NCBI RefSeq assembly: GCF_001984095.1
Contig: NZ_LYVQ01000010.1
Location: forward strand, 1 to 50,084
Source of the DNA: Pelomonas sp. KK5
GTDB taxonomy: Bacteria > Pseudomonadota > Gammaproteobacteria > Burkholderiales > Burkholderiaceae_C
DNA length: 50,084 nucleotides
Reading direction: 5' to 3'
Shown here: positions 25,698-34,714 of the stretch, one piece after another
How the letters are laid out: every line of letters begins with the position of its first letter
How positions within the stretch are numbered: the stretch's first letter is position 1
Translations under genes and position numbers: made by a program
The notes under the pieces: model-generated
What the model saw: the letters and a program-made list of their open reading frames with translations, nothing else
Told to the model about the DNA's origin: nothing
The model's database searches: none

Positions 25698-27971
25698 CTA
25701 TTGCGCCGCAGCGCGGATACGCACCGGGATGGACTTGTACGAAGGGGTGCCGCTCTCCTTGTCGATGTAGTCGAGCGGAACAAGTAGATTGGCCTCGGGA
25801 TAGTAGGCTGCCACCGAGCCGCGGGCGATGTCGTACTCGATAGCCGTGATGCCCTCCATTCGCGCGGAGCGCCCGGCCGAAATCGTCTCGATGTCGACCT
25901 TGTCACCGTGCTCCAGGCCTCGCGCAGCCAGATCGTCGGCATGCATGAACAGTACGTCGCGGCGACCGAACACGCCGCGGTAGCGGTCATCCATGCCATA
26001 GATCGTCGTGTTGTACTGATCATGACTGCGTATCGTGACGAGGCGCAATACGTCAGGATCCCAAGGCAGGTAGGTTTGGCGAACACCGGGGAAAACAGAG
26101 AACATGGCTTTGCCAGTCGGCGTGGTCCACTTGCGCTCAGTGGGCGGCAGCGGCATGCGGAAGCCGCCGGGTGTGCGGATGCGGGTGTTGTAATGGTTGA
26201 AGCCCGGCACGGTGCGCTCAATCAGCTCACGGATACGATCGTAGTCATCGACCAGGGATAGCCAGTCGACATGGGTGTCCGAGAGCGTGGCCATTGCCAA
26301 GCCAGCCACGATCGCCGGCTCGGAGCGGAGCTGCGCGGACGCCGGCCGAAGCCTGCCGGCAGATGCATGGACCATGGACATCGAATCTTCCACCGTGATC
26401 GACTGCGGTCCGGACTTCTGAATATCGATCTCCGTCCGACCCAACACAGGCAGCAAGTAGGTCTCCCTCGCTACGAGCAGGTGCGATCGGTTGAGCTTGG
26501 TGGCCATGTGCACACTCAGATCCAGTGCCTTCATGGCCGGGTAGCAGACCTGCGGGTCCGGCAGAGCTACGGCGAAGTTCCCGCCCAGGCAGATCAATGC
26601 CTTGGCTGATCCGTCAATCATCGCCTGCATTGCCTGGACGGAATCGTGCCCCGCCGCTGTGGGCGGCATGAAGCCGAACACCTGCTCGATCCGCGCGAGA
26701 AAGTCCTGCGACGGTTTCTCGGTGATGCCCACCGTACGATTGCCCTGTACGTTTGAATGGCCGCGCAGAGGGCAGATGCCGGCGCCGGGCTTGCCAAAGT
26801 TGCCCCGCAACAGCAGCAGATCGGCGATCAGGCGCACATTGGCTGTGCCGGTGTTGTGCTGAGTGACGCCCATTCCGTAGCAGACGATCGTCGCATTCGA
26901 TCTCGCGTATGCCGCGGCTACCTCTTCCAGTTCTCCTCGGGTGAGACCGCTTTCCTTCTCGATATCGGTCCAAGACGTCGCATCGAGGTCGGCGGCCATG
27001 GTGTCAAAGCCGCAGGTGTGCTCGGCGATGAAGGCGTGGTCGAGAACGTCGCCGCGCCGCGCTTCGAGCACCAGCAGTGCCTTCATGATGCCCTTGAGTG
27101 CGGCGGCGTCGCCACCGGCTCGGACGAGGTGATACGTCGATGCAATGTCTGTCGAGCCGTAGGTCGCCATCTCAACCAAGTTCTGCGGATCAGCGAAGCG
27201 TTCCAGAGCCCGTTCGCGCAGCGGATTGAAGACGATGATCGGTACCTTACGACGCGCCGCTTCATGCAGTGTGCCCATCATGCGCGGGTGGTTGGTGCCC
27301 GGGTTGTGGCCGATCGAGATAATCAGTTCAGCCTGGTCAAAGTCTGCCAGGGACACGGTGCCCTTACCAATGCCGATTGATTGCGGCAGGCCGACGCTGG
27401 TGGCCTCATGGCACATGTTCGAGCAGTCCGGAAAGTTATTGGTGCCGAACTCGCGGACAAAGAGCTGGTAAAGATAGGCTGCCTCATTGGAGGCACGGCC
27501 AGACGTGTAGAACTCCGCCTGATTCGGGGAGGCCAGCCCCCGCAGGACCTCGCCGATGCGGCTGAATGCGGCCTCCCACTCGACCGGGCGGAATTTGTCA
27601 GCGACCGCGTCATAGACCATCGGATGCGTCAGCCGGCCGAAGTTCTCCAGCTCGTAGTCGGACAGTTCCAGCAAGGACGAAACCGTGCGAGCTTCGAAGA
27701 AGTCCGGCGTCACGCGCTTGCTCGTGGCCTCCCATGTGACCGCCTTGGCGCCGTTCTCGCAGAACTGGAAGCTCGATTTGTGCTCCTTGTCCGGCCAGGC
27801 GCAGCCGGGACAGTCGAAGCCTGTTGGCTGGTTGGTGCGCATCAGCAGGATAGGCGCCTCGATGATCTCCATCTGCTGGCGCACCGCCTGGGCCGTCGCC
27901 TTCAATGCACCCCAACCGCCGGCAGGGCCGTCATAGGGCCGAATGCCGGGAACCTCGCGTCGTTTGTTCAT
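25698..27971 (-). CDS. FdhF/YdeP-family molybdopterin oxidoreductase
   Basis: A 757-residue molybdopterin enzyme of the FdhF/YdeP type. The N-terminus has a cysteine set (GFDCPGCAWPDKEHKSSFQFC) likely to hold an iron-sulfur cluster. The segment CSNMCHEATSVGL lies where formate dehydrogenases carry their metal-binding Cys or SeCys. The C-terminal part (VTIRSHDQYNTTIYGMDDRYRG) is the molybdopterin-binding domain. In this cargo it could oxidise formate from the formaldehyde pathway, although YdeP homologues are also linked to acid resistance. ATG 27971 (MNKRREV) was chosen; the longer frame begins at 28028. No fdhD gene accompanies it. Confidence 0.88.
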   Translation of the reverse strand: MNKRREVPGIRPYDGPAGGWGALKATAQAVRQQMEIIEAPILLMRTNQPTGFDCPGCAWPDKEHKSSFQFCENGAKAVTWEATSKRVTPDFFEARTVSSLLELSDYELENFGRLTHPMVYDAVADKFRPVEWEAAFSRIGEVLRGLASPNQAEFYTSGRASNEAAYLYQLFVREFGTNNFPDCSNMCHEATSVGLPQSIGIGKGTVSLADFDQAELIISIGHNPGTNHPRMMGTLHEAARRKVPIIVFNPLRERALERFADPQNLVEMATYGSTDIASTYHLVRAGGDAAALKGIMKALLVLEARRGDVLDHAFIAEHTCGFDTMAADLDATSWTDIEKESGLTRGELEEVAAAYARSNATIVCYGMGVTQHNTGTANVRLIADLLLLRGNFGKPGAGICPLRGHSNVQGNRTVGITEKPSQDFLARIEQVFGFMPPTAAGHDSVQAMQAMIDGSAKALICLGGNFAVALPDPQVCYPAMKALDLSVHMATKLNRSHLLVARETYLLPVLGRTEIDIQKSGPQSITVEDSMSMVHASAGRLRPASAQLRSEPAIVAGLAMATLSDTHVDWLSLVDDYDRIRELIERTVPGFNHYNTRIRTPGGFRMPLPPTERKWTTPTGKAMFSVFPGVRQTYLPWDPDVLRLVTIRSHDQYNTTIYGMDDRYRGVFGRRDVLFMHADDLAARGLEHGDKVDIETISAGRSARMEGITAIEYDIARGSVAAYYPEANLLVPLDYIDKESGTPSYKSIPVRIRAAAQ

Positions 27972-28184
27972 TGCATATCTCCGTGCGACATTCAGTGCAC
28001 TAAATCTGGTAATTGGCGAGCGCCTCACGCATGCGGCACCTGCCTAGTGGAGTGAGCACTCCTGTCTCGGACAGCGATGCTGCCGTCGATGCGCATCGCT
28101 GCGACTCGCAGTGAAGACTGTTCGCCACGACTGGTGACCAGCCCTGCTTTGCTCAGTTCAACGAGGCAAGGGATTGGAGACAGG

Positions 28185-29129
28185 CTACTGCAGCTCGTTC
28201 TTAGGAGCCCCTGCCACGAAGAGATTGAACGACTCCATGTCGACGGCACTCTCGGCCAGCAGCGCCATGAACGCTTGCAGCTTCTTGGCCATGTACTTCT
28301 GTCGCCTGTAAGCACAGAAGATTCGACGCCTCTCCGGTTTCCATTCGGGAAGAATCGGCACGAGGCTCCCGTGCTTGACCTCAGGGCCAGCGAAGAAATC
28401 TGGAAGAAGAGCAATCCCGACGCCGTCTACACAAAAGGACTTCATCACCCAGTAGTCATTGGACGCAATGATCGACCGCGTCGTATACGGATGGGAAGTT
28501 CGATCAGAGTGGAGAACAACGGCCCCCTGACCAACGGTCTTCCGCAAGACGACGGACGTATGCTGAGTCAGGTCCTTGGGCTCCTTCGGTATTCCGTGCG
28601 CACGTACGTAAGCCGGACTTGCGTATAGACCGTAGGTGAGCCGCCCCATCAGCTTTGCCACCACGTCAGGGAGGTCCGGCGGGTCGGAGCAAACGTAGCA
28701 GTCCACGTCCTCCAGGCGCGGGGAGTCTTCGCGCCCGGCCGCATCGAGTTCGCAGTGGATGTTGGGGTGTCGACTGAGGAAAACCCGGGTCACGTGGCAA
28801 ACAAACGTCGTCGTGAAGTGGTTGTCGGCCAGGATTCGCAAGCGCCCCTTGTCCCCCGAGCTCATCTCCTGGACTTCATGCCGAGCCGTCTCCCAGCGAC
28901 CAGCCATATCCGCCAGCAGTGACTCACAGTGAGCATGCAGAGCTCGTCCGGCATCGGTAGGTGTCAGCGTGCGCGCAGAACGGGAAAGCAACTGCACGCC
29001 CAAATCCTCCTCCAGCTTACGGAGCAGACGACTGAGGGTTGCCTTGGGCATGCCGGTCTGGGTCTCTGCCTTGGTCAGGCTACCGGCCCGCATGATGATG
29101 GCGAAGGCTTCAACGAGCTTTATTTCCAT
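28185..29129 (-). CDS. LysR-family regulator
   Basis: A 314-residue LysR-type regulator. The winged helix lies at about residues 1-60 (KLVEAFAIIMRAGSLTKAETQTGMPKATLSRLLRKLEEDLG) and the substrate-binding domain at about 90-295. The start at 29129 was chosen by the family; the longer frame would run through the palindrome at 29153-29170. It diverges from the main N-demethylase operon, the classical layout for a LysR activator. A copy of the 18-bp palindrome in that gap recurs before the second operon at 37225. The ligand is probably an alkylpurine or a product, by context. Confidence 0.92.
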   Translation of the reverse strand: MEIKLVEAFAIIMRAGSLTKAETQTGMPKATLSRLLRKLEEDLGVQLLSRSARTLTPTDAGRALHAHCESLLADMAGRWETARHEVQEMSSGDKGRLRILADNHFTTTFVCHVTRVFLSRHPNIHCELDAAGREDSPRLEDVDCYVCSDPPDLPDVVAKLMGRLTYGLYASPAYVRAHGIPKEPKDLTQHTSVVLRKTVGQGAVVLHSDRTSHPYTTRSIIASNDYWVMKSFCVDGVGIALLPDFFAGPEVKHGSLVPILPEWKPERRRIFCAYRRQKYMAKKLQAFMALLAESAVDMESFNLFVAGAPKNELQ

Positions 29130-29152
29130 ATCCACGAGTGTCTCCTCGGGAT

Positions 29153-29170
29153 CGTTCCAAAACTGGAACG
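29153..29170. promoter_or_regulatory. Palindrome CGTTCC-N6-GGAACG, copy 1 (candidate LysR box)
   Basis: CGTTCC AAAACT GGAACG lies 23 bp upstream of the LysR start and 106 bp upstream of the first operon gene. It contains T-N11-A (T29155 to A29167), the LysR-type consensus. The same arms and spacing recur at 37225-37242. Confidence 0.7.
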
Positions 29171-29226
29171 TAGCGTCTCGCAGTCTATCTTTCGCAATCC
29201 GCCGTTGCTTATTAAATTTTTGACCA

Positions 29227-29247
29227 ACAGATGACAAGGTCATCTGT
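29227..29247. promoter_or_regulatory. 21-bp palindrome in front of the N-demethylase operon
   Basis: ACAGATGAC, AAG, GTCATCTGT is a perfect inverted repeat ending 29 bp before the ATG at 29277. It could be a second operator over the promoter or a 5' leader hairpin. Its arms differ from the CGTTCC site, so a different protein may bind it. Confidence 0.5.
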
Positions 29248-29276
29248 GCCAGGCCAAACCAAGCAAGGAACGGATC

Positions 29277-30347
29277 ATGAAGACTCCCATGCAGCAGGCA
29301 GCGATATGCCTGCTGGCGTTGCTCGCCCCTCTCGCTGCCTCAGCCGCCGAACCCACGAAAGTCGGCTTCGTCTACTTCGGCCCCGTCGGAGATGTCGGCT
29401 GGACGTACCAGCACGACCAAGGGCGCAAGGCCCTTGAGCAGGCTCTGGGCAACAAGATCGTCGTCAAGACGGTGCCGAACACTTTCGAGGGCCCGGACGG
29501 CGACCGCGTGGTGCGCGACCTGACGGAGAACGGCACCAAGATCATCTTCGCGGTCGGCTTCGGCTACATGCGGGATGTCCTTCGGATCGCGGCCGACAAC
29601 CCCGACAAGTGCTTCACCACGGCATCCGCCTACATGACCGCGCCGAATGCGAGCGGCTACGGCGCCAAGTGGCACGAGGGTGGCTATCTCGCCGGCATCG
29701 TCGCGGGAAAGATGGCCAAGAACAACGTCATCGGATTCGTGGGCGCGAACCCCGTCCCGGACGTGATGTGGTATCTCAACGCTCTGGTCCAGGGCGCGCG
29801 TTCGGTGAACCCCAAGGCAACGGTCAAGGCGGTCTTCGTCGGCTCGTGGTCCGACCCTCCGAAGGAGACCGACGCGGCAACCGCGCTGCTGAACCAGGGT
29901 GTGGACGTGATGACCCACTACACGAACTCGCCGGCGGTCGTGACCGCCGCCGATGCGCGCGGCGTCCCGACCATTTCCTTCCACTCGGACATGCGTCGGT
30001 ATGCGCCAAAGCACTACCTGACAGGCGTCACGCACGAGTGGTCCGACTACTACATCAAGTTCACCAAGGACGCGCTGGAAGGCAAGTGCAAGGGCAGCCT
30101 CTATTTCGGCGGAATCAAGGAGGGCAACATCAAGATGGCGCCAATGGGTCCGCAGGTGCCCAAGGACGTTGTCGATCTTGTCGCGGCAAAGACCAAGGAC
30201 ATCGCCGAGGGTCGACTGAAGGTCTTTGCTGGACCCATCCGCGACAACAAGGGCGCCGTTCGCGTGGCTGCCGGAAGCGCGTATCCCGATGCCGATCTGG
30301 GCAAGATGGATTGGTATGCCGAAGGCATCATCGTCGGACAGCACTGA
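29277..30347 (+). CDS. BMP-family substrate-binding protein 1
   Basis: A 356-residue periplasmic binding protein of the basic membrane protein/PnrA family, whose studied members bind purine nucleosides. The signal peptide is about residues 1-23 (CLLALLAPLAASAAE); no lipobox is evident. The family signatures are VGFVYFGPVGDVGWTYQHDQGRK, FEGPDGDRVVRDL, GFGYMRDV and NVIGFVGANPVPDV. It is the first gene of a nine-gene operon, 12 bp before the Rieske gene. No ABC permease or ATPase is found in the window, so it must use host components or serve as a scavenger or sensor. Confidence 0.92.
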   Translation: MKTPMQQAAICLLALLAPLAASAAEPTKVGFVYFGPVGDVGWTYQHDQGRKALEQALGNKIVVKTVPNTFEGPDGDRVVRDLTENGTKIIFAVGFGYMRDVLRIAADNPDKCFTTASAYMTAPNASGYGAKWHEGGYLAGIVAGKMAKNNVIGFVGANPVPDVMWYLNALVQGARSVNPKATVKAVFVGSWSDPPKETDAATALLNQGVDVMTHYTNSPAVVTAADARGVPTISFHSDMRRYAPKHYLTGVTHEWSDYYIKFTKDALEGKCKGSLYFGGIKEGNIKMAPMGPQVPKDVVDLVAAKTKDIAEGRLKVFAGPIRDNKGAVRVAAGSAYPDADLGKMDWYAEGIIVGQH

Positions 30348-30359
30348 TCGGAGCAAAGC

Positions 30360-31013
30360 ATGCAAACCACAGCATGGCACCCGGTTGTGCCCTCGCATTT
30401 CCTGCGCGAAGCCGAGAACATCGTCGCTGGCTTTATCCAAGGACAAGAGGTCGCCTTGTGGCGGTCTCAGGCGGGCGAGGTCCAGGCCTGGGATAACCGA
30501 TGCCCGCATCGCGGAACGCGATTCACACTCGGCCGAATCATCGACGACCGCCTCTCTTGCGCATACCACGGCTGGGAATTCGCTCCGAGCGGAAAGTGCA
30601 TGGCCATTCCTGCGCACCCGGAGCTGCCCGCGCCCAAGAACGTAGGTGCCAAGACGTTCCCTGTAGTCGAACGCGACGGCATGGTCTGGGTCGCGAAGGA
30701 GGACGGTCAGAGCTGGGCTGGCTTACCCGACTCTGCTGGCTTGTCCTTCTGCCGCTCGCTGGGCTTGCGCGCCAACGTGGAAGTCACCGCAGCGGTACTA
30801 GCCGCCAAAGGCCTCGAACGGACGGGGGCCTATGCATGGCAGGGCCGAATCGCTGACTGCGCCGTCCAAGTGCTTCTGAACGAGGCCCATCCAGACCTTA
30901 CCTTCGCACACGTCTGGCTGGCAGACGAATCCGAGAGCGCTCGCGTGGCCGCTTCGTTGCAGCTGCTGCGCCGCGATGTCGAAGGCGCCAACAGAAATGG
31001 AGACACGCAATGA
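30360..31013 (+). CDS. Free-standing Rieske [2Fe-2S] protein of the N-demethylase system
   Basis: A 217-residue protein with a complete Rieske site: Cys48-x-His50 in RCPHRG and Cys67-x2-His70 in CAYHGW. About 100 further residues have no known motif. There is no mononuclear-iron oxygenase domain. In the P. putida caffeine system the reductase NdmD carries an extra N-terminal Rieske domain while its partner NdmC lacks one. Here that Rieske unit is a separate gene directly upstream of the NdmC homologue, with an ATGA overlap. It likely shuttles electrons from the reductase at 31878 to the NdmC-like oxygenase. Confidence 0.85.
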   Translation: MQTTAWHPVVPSHFLREAENIVAGFIQGQEVALWRSQAGEVQAWDNRCPHRGTRFTLGRIIDDRLSCAYHGWEFAPSGKCMAIPAHPELPAPKNVGAKTFPVVERDGMVWVAKEDGQSWAGLPDSAGLSFCRSLGLRANVEVTAAVLAAKGLERTGAYAWQGRIADCAVQVLLNEAHPDLTFAHVWLADESESARVAASLQLLRRDVEGANRNGDTQ

Positions 31014-31870
31014 CTTTCGACTGTCAGGACAAGACCTTGCTTGACGACTGGCTCACCGCGGGGCCGTCGTCCCGCGTCGAACACGCAACCGCGAGGACCC
31101 CTTACACCACTCGGTTGTTGGGAACTGAGATCGCCCTCTGGCGCGATGCTGCTGGACAAGTGCATGGCCGCGCGGGAGCAGCTCCGTTGCTGGTCCTCGA
31201 GGCGTATGGCTACCTGTGGGTCTGCCCGAGCGGCCAGCCCCGCAAAGCGCTGTTCGCCTTCCCGGAATTCAGCCAGGACGGTCGGCGCATCGTCGATTGC
31301 GACGGCATCGGCGTATCGGTATCCGGCCTTCGAATGGTCGAGAATTTTCTCGACATGGGCCACTTCCCTTACGTCCATGCCAGCTACCTCGGCGAGGTGC
31401 CGCAGACCGAAGTTGCCAAGTACGACGTTAGCGTGGACGAATCCGCCGACGAGATCTGGGCAACGAACTGCCGCTTCTACCAGCCTCGCACGTCGAAGGC
31501 CGCCACCACCGGTCTCGAGGTTCAGTACGCCTACCGGGTCATGCAGCCGATGAGCGCGATGCTCTACAAGACGGCCTTCCCTCGCCCGGGCGAAATGGAC
31601 GCGATCGGGCTGTTCGTGCAGCCGCATGACGAGGACCACATCACCGCGTACTGCCTCCTCTCGTACTTCGACGACACCAGCACCGAAACCGACCTGATCG
31701 CGTTCCAGCACACCATCTTCGGGCAGGACAAGCCGATCCTGGAAAGCCAGGTCCCGAAGCGCATGCCGCTTCAGCTCGGCGCCGAGATGCCGACTCGCTG
31801 CGATGCCATGTCGGTGGCCTATCGCCGCTGGTTGTCCACTCGCGGCACCAGCTACGGCACCGTTCGCTGA
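31010..31870 (+). CDS. ndmC: NdmC-like oxygenase lacking its own Rieske centre
   Basis: A 286-residue relative of Rieske oxygenase alpha subunits that retains the catalytic non-haem iron site (ENFLDMGHFPYVH, with Asp115, His118 and His123). It has no Rieske ligands. Around residues 36-72 the Rieske fold is cut short: RLLGTEIALWRDAAGQVHGR passes straight to VLEAYGYLWVCPSG, so the two metal-binding loops are missing. In P. putida CBB5, NdmC forms an NdmCDE complex that removes the N7-methyl of 7-methylxanthine. The gene overlaps the free-standing Rieske gene and is followed 7 bp later by the reductase, supporting the same partnership. Confidence 0.87.
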   Translation: MTFDCQDKTLLDDWLTAGPSSRVEHATARTPYTTRLLGTEIALWRDAAGQVHGRAGAAPLLVLEAYGYLWVCPSGQPRKALFAFPEFSQDGRRIVDCDGIGVSVSGLRMVENFLDMGHFPYVHASYLGEVPQTEVAKYDVSVDESADEIWATNCRFYQPRTSKAATTGLEVQYAYRVMQPMSAMLYKTAFPRPGEMDAIGLFVQPHDEDHITAYCLLSYFDDTSTETDLIAFQHTIFGQDKPILESQVPKRMPLQLGAEMPTRCDAMSVAYRRWLSTRGTSYGTVR

Positions 31871-31877
31871 GGACATC

Positions 31878-32849
31878 ATGGCTTCAACAAGACCTTTCGT
31901 CGTACGGCGGAAGTGGATGACTACGCCCGACGTCGCCGCCTTTGAACTGGCACCGACTGATGGCGCACCCATTCCCGCGATCCAGCCCGGCGCCCACGTG
32001 GAGTTCGTCATCGAGCGCGCCGGTCAGCCACCGCTCGTGCGCCACTACTCGCTCTGCAACAGGCCCGGCGAGTCGGAACACCTCGTCTTCGGCATCAAAC
32101 GTGAACCCCAGTCCCGAGGCGGCTCTGCGTGGATTCACGAGCTTGGCGAAGGAGCGCAAGTCCGCCTCGGCGACGTTCGAAACCTCTTCCCGCTGAAGCC
32201 TGAGGCACGTTCCCACTTGCTCCTGGCGGGCGGTATCGGCATCACACCGATCCTCGCGATGGCGCAAGCGCTGGACGCAGCAGGGGGCAACTACGAGCTT
32301 CACTACTTCGTCCGCGGTGACGACCACGTGGCCTTTCGCGAGCGTCTGGCCGATGCTCAAGCCAAAGGACGGCTCCACGTCCACGCCGGTCTTGACGGCT
32401 CGGCAGTCCGGGCGCTGCTGGAAGGCCTTTTCGACACCCGTACGGACGGCGCGCATGCCTACTGCTGCGGCCCAGGCATCTTCATGGATACCGTCGCCGA
32501 GGTCTCCGCAAAACGCTGGCCCGAGGACCGGGTCCACTTCGAGCGCTTTCAGGCTGCTGCGCCGACCGCGAGCGAAGGGGACGCACCGTTCGAAGTGCTT
32601 GCGAAGAGAAGCGGCGTGCGCTGCCAGGTGGGCGTGGGGCAGACCATCATCCAAGCACTTTCTGCGGCTGGCTGCGAAGTCATGACCTCATGTGAGCAGG
32701 GTGTCTGCGGGACTTGCCTCACACAAGTACTGGAAGGGACCCCGGACCATCGAGACGCCTATCTCAGCAAGGCTGAGCGCGAGGCCGGCAAGCAAATCAT
32801 GCCGTGTGTTTCCAGGTCCAAGACAGCCCTGCTGGTTCTGGACCTCTGA
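31878..32849 (+). CDS. ndmD: NdmD-like reductase (flavin/NADH plus plant-type [2Fe-2S])
   Basis: A 323-residue oxygenase reductase of the VanB class. The flavin motif is RHYSLCN near residue 55, the NAD motif is GGIGITPIL near 120, and the C-terminal ferredoxin domain has CEQGVCGTC plus a distal Cys. It passes electrons from NADH to the oxygenases of this operon. P. putida NdmD is about 590 residues because it has an additional N-terminal Rieske domain; here that part is absent and is encoded separately at 30360. ATG 31878 lies 7 bp after ndmC. Confidence 0.9.
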   Translation: MASTRPFVVRRKWMTTPDVAAFELAPTDGAPIPAIQPGAHVEFVIERAGQPPLVRHYSLCNRPGESEHLVFGIKREPQSRGGSAWIHELGEGAQVRLGDVRNLFPLKPEARSHLLLAGGIGITPILAMAQALDAAGGNYELHYFVRGDDHVAFRERLADAQAKGRLHVHAGLDGSAVRALLEGLFDTRTDGAHAYCCGPGIFMDTVAEVSAKRWPEDRVHFERFQAAAPTASEGDAPFEVLAKRSGVRCQVGVGQTIIQALSAAGCEVMTSCEQGVCGTCLTQVLEGTPDHRDAYLSKAEREAGKQIMPCVSRSKTALLVLDL

Positions 32850-32867
32850 CATCGAATCGACTCGACC

Positions 32868-33512
32868 ATGAAACTCTACGACTACGAACTTTCGGGCAAC
32901 AGCTACAAGGTCCGGCTCCTGCTGCACATGCTCGGCACCAGCTATGAGCGAGTGGCGGTGAACTTCTTTCCTGGCCGCGAACACAAGAGCGACCGCTTCC
33001 TGGCGGAGGTCAATCCGCTGGGGCAGATTCCCGTCCTCGAGGATGGAGACTTCAAGCTGAGAGACGCCCAGGCCATCCTGGTGTACCTGGCCTCCATGTA
33101 CGACTCCGGCGGCACCTGGTATCCCGACGACGCACGACAGCGCGGTGAAATCCAGGTCTGGTTGTCTACCGCCGAGGACATCACCCGCACGGCCTCAGCC
33201 GCGCGACTGCACGACGCACTCAACTATCGCCAGTTCGACATCCGGGCCTGCCGCGTCGGCGCGAAGACAGTGTTCCGCGTGCTGGACGACCACCTCGCCG
33301 CCCGGCAGATGGCGCGCAAGACCTGGCTCGTGGGCGAGCACCCCACCATCGCGGACATCGCCTGCTTCCCCTACGTCGCGCTGGCGAACGAAGGCGGCAT
33401 ACCCCTCGACGAGTTTCCGGCGGTGCGTCAGTGGCTCTGGCAATTCCGCAGCCAACCCAATTTCATCGGCATGGCCGGAATCATGGCCATCGAGTTGGCC
33501 ACCACCAAATGA
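32868..33512 (+). CDS. ndmE: Glutathione-S-transferase-like protein, NdmE homologue
   Basis: A 214-residue GST-fold protein. The N-terminal thioredoxin-like domain reads YDYELSGNSYKVRLLLHML with NPLGQIPVLEDGDFKLRDAQAIL, and a helical C-terminal domain follows (WLVGEHPTIADIACFPYVAL). In the caffeine system NdmE is a GST-like protein needed to hold NdmC and NdmD together. Its place 18 bp after the reductase agrees with that structural role, although catalytic GST activity cannot be excluded. Confidence 0.88.
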   Translation: MKLYDYELSGNSYKVRLLLHMLGTSYERVAVNFFPGREHKSDRFLAEVNPLGQIPVLEDGDFKLRDAQAILVYLASMYDSGGTWYPDDARQRGEIQVWLSTAEDITRTASAARLHDALNYRQFDIRACRVGAKTVFRVLDDHLAARQMARKTWLVGEHPTIADIACFPYVALANEGGIPLDEFPAVRQWLWQFRSQPNFIGMAGIMAIELATTK

Positions 33513-33541
33513 CGCAAGCGTTGCAAAGGCAAGGACACGAC

Positions 33542-34618
33542 ATGGACACCAAACAAGCTCTCCGCCCTCTGCTCGAAGACCGTTCCTTCCTACGGCACTT
33601 CTGGCATCCCGTCTGCACAAGGGCAGAACTGGAGTGCGCCAACCCGTCCGGCAAGGGCCCGCTGGCGGTCAAGCTGCTGGGCGAGCCGGTGGTGATTGCC
33701 AAGCTCGGCGGCAAGGTCGTCGCCCTGGAAGATCGCTGCGCTCACAGGTTCGCCGCCCTGTCCAAGGGCACGATCATCGACGACTCGCTGCGGTGCAACT
33801 ATCACGGCTGGCGGTACGACTCGACCGGCAAGGTCAATCACATCCCTGCCTGCCCGGAACAGCCGATCCCTCGCAAGGCATGCACGGCGGCCTATGAGTG
33901 TGAAGTGAAGTACGACCTGGTCTGGGTGCGTCTCGATGGGAGCTGGAACTGCACCGAGATTCCGTACTTCAGCGAGTGGGACAAGCCCGGCATGCGTCAC
34001 ATCGTTGCGCCGTCCTACGGCTGGAACACGGCCGCCGAGCGTCGATGGGAGAACTTCACCGACCTCTCCCATTTCGCCTTCGTTCACCCGGGGACTCTGT
34101 ACGACCCGACCTACGACCGGCCGCCCATCCCCGCGGTCGACCGCGTCGACGGAGAGCTCCGCTTCGCCATCGAGCCGCCCCCGGAGATGATCGAGAAGCT
34201 GCCTGAGAACGCGCCCATGGGCACGTTCACCTACCGCTGCACGATGCCGTACTCCATCAACCTCAAGATGCAGCTGTACAAGGACGACAGCGACTTCACG
34301 CTCTGGACGACGTCCTGCCCGGTGGACGCGACCCACTGCAAGAACTTCATGATCATCAGCCGCGCTGCCAAGGACGACGACCCGGACCACGTCCATACGG
34401 CCTTCCAGAAGCTCGTATTGTCAGAGGACCAGCCCATCATCGAGTCGCAGTTTCCTGCGGAAATCTCGCTCGACGAGGTCTCGCTGGGCACGGACAAGGT
34501 ATCGAACCAGTACCGCAAATGGCTTCGCGAGCTCTCTATCGCCGGCACGAAGGGTCAGGACGAGTTCGTCAAAGCGCTGCGCACGACCGTCACTGACGAG
34601 CGACCCATCGGCGCCTGA
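33542..34618 (+). CDS. ndmB: Rieske N-demethylase, NdmB-like
   Basis: A 358-residue Rieske oxygenase alpha subunit. The Rieske ligands are Cys66/His68 (RCAHR) and Cys85/His88 (CNYHGW). The mononuclear iron site is ENFTDLSHFAFVH, with Asp174, His177 and His182. It resembles the purine-alkaloid N-demethylases NdmA/NdmB throughout (LRHFWHPVC, AERRWENFTD, VSNQYRKWLREL). These remove methyl groups as formaldehyde with O2 and NADH via the reductase. By resemblance I place it nearer NdmB (theobromine N3-demethylase), but position specificity cannot be proved from sequence. ATG 33542 was chosen by the family; the frame upstream lies in ndmE. Confidence 0.87.
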   Translation: MDTKQALRPLLEDRSFLRHFWHPVCTRAELECANPSGKGPLAVKLLGEPVVIAKLGGKVVALEDRCAHRFAALSKGTIIDDSLRCNYHGWRYDSTGKVNHIPACPEQPIPRKACTAAYECEVKYDLVWVRLDGSWNCTEIPYFSEWDKPGMRHIVAPSYGWNTAAERRWENFTDLSHFAFVHPGTLYDPTYDRPPIPAVDRVDGELRFAIEPPPEMIEKLPENAPMGTFTYRCTMPYSINLKMQLYKDDSDFTLWTTSCPVDATHCKNFMIISRAAKDDDPDHVHTAFQKLVLSEDQPIIESQFPAEISLDEVSLGTDKVSNQYRKWLRELSIAGTKGQDEFVKALRTTVTDERPIGA

Positions 34619-34714
34619 GTCGTAACGGTTCTCCTGGCCTGGTCGGACCGTCATCGCCCTTGGCGATGCGACCGGGTGGGCCGCTCATCCATCTTTCCCA
34701 ATTCATCGCCAATC

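Noticed and set aside
29340-30617. 425-codon minus-strand ORF
   Set aside because: It covers the BMP and Rieske genes in antisense; those have clear families, so this is a high-GC shadow.
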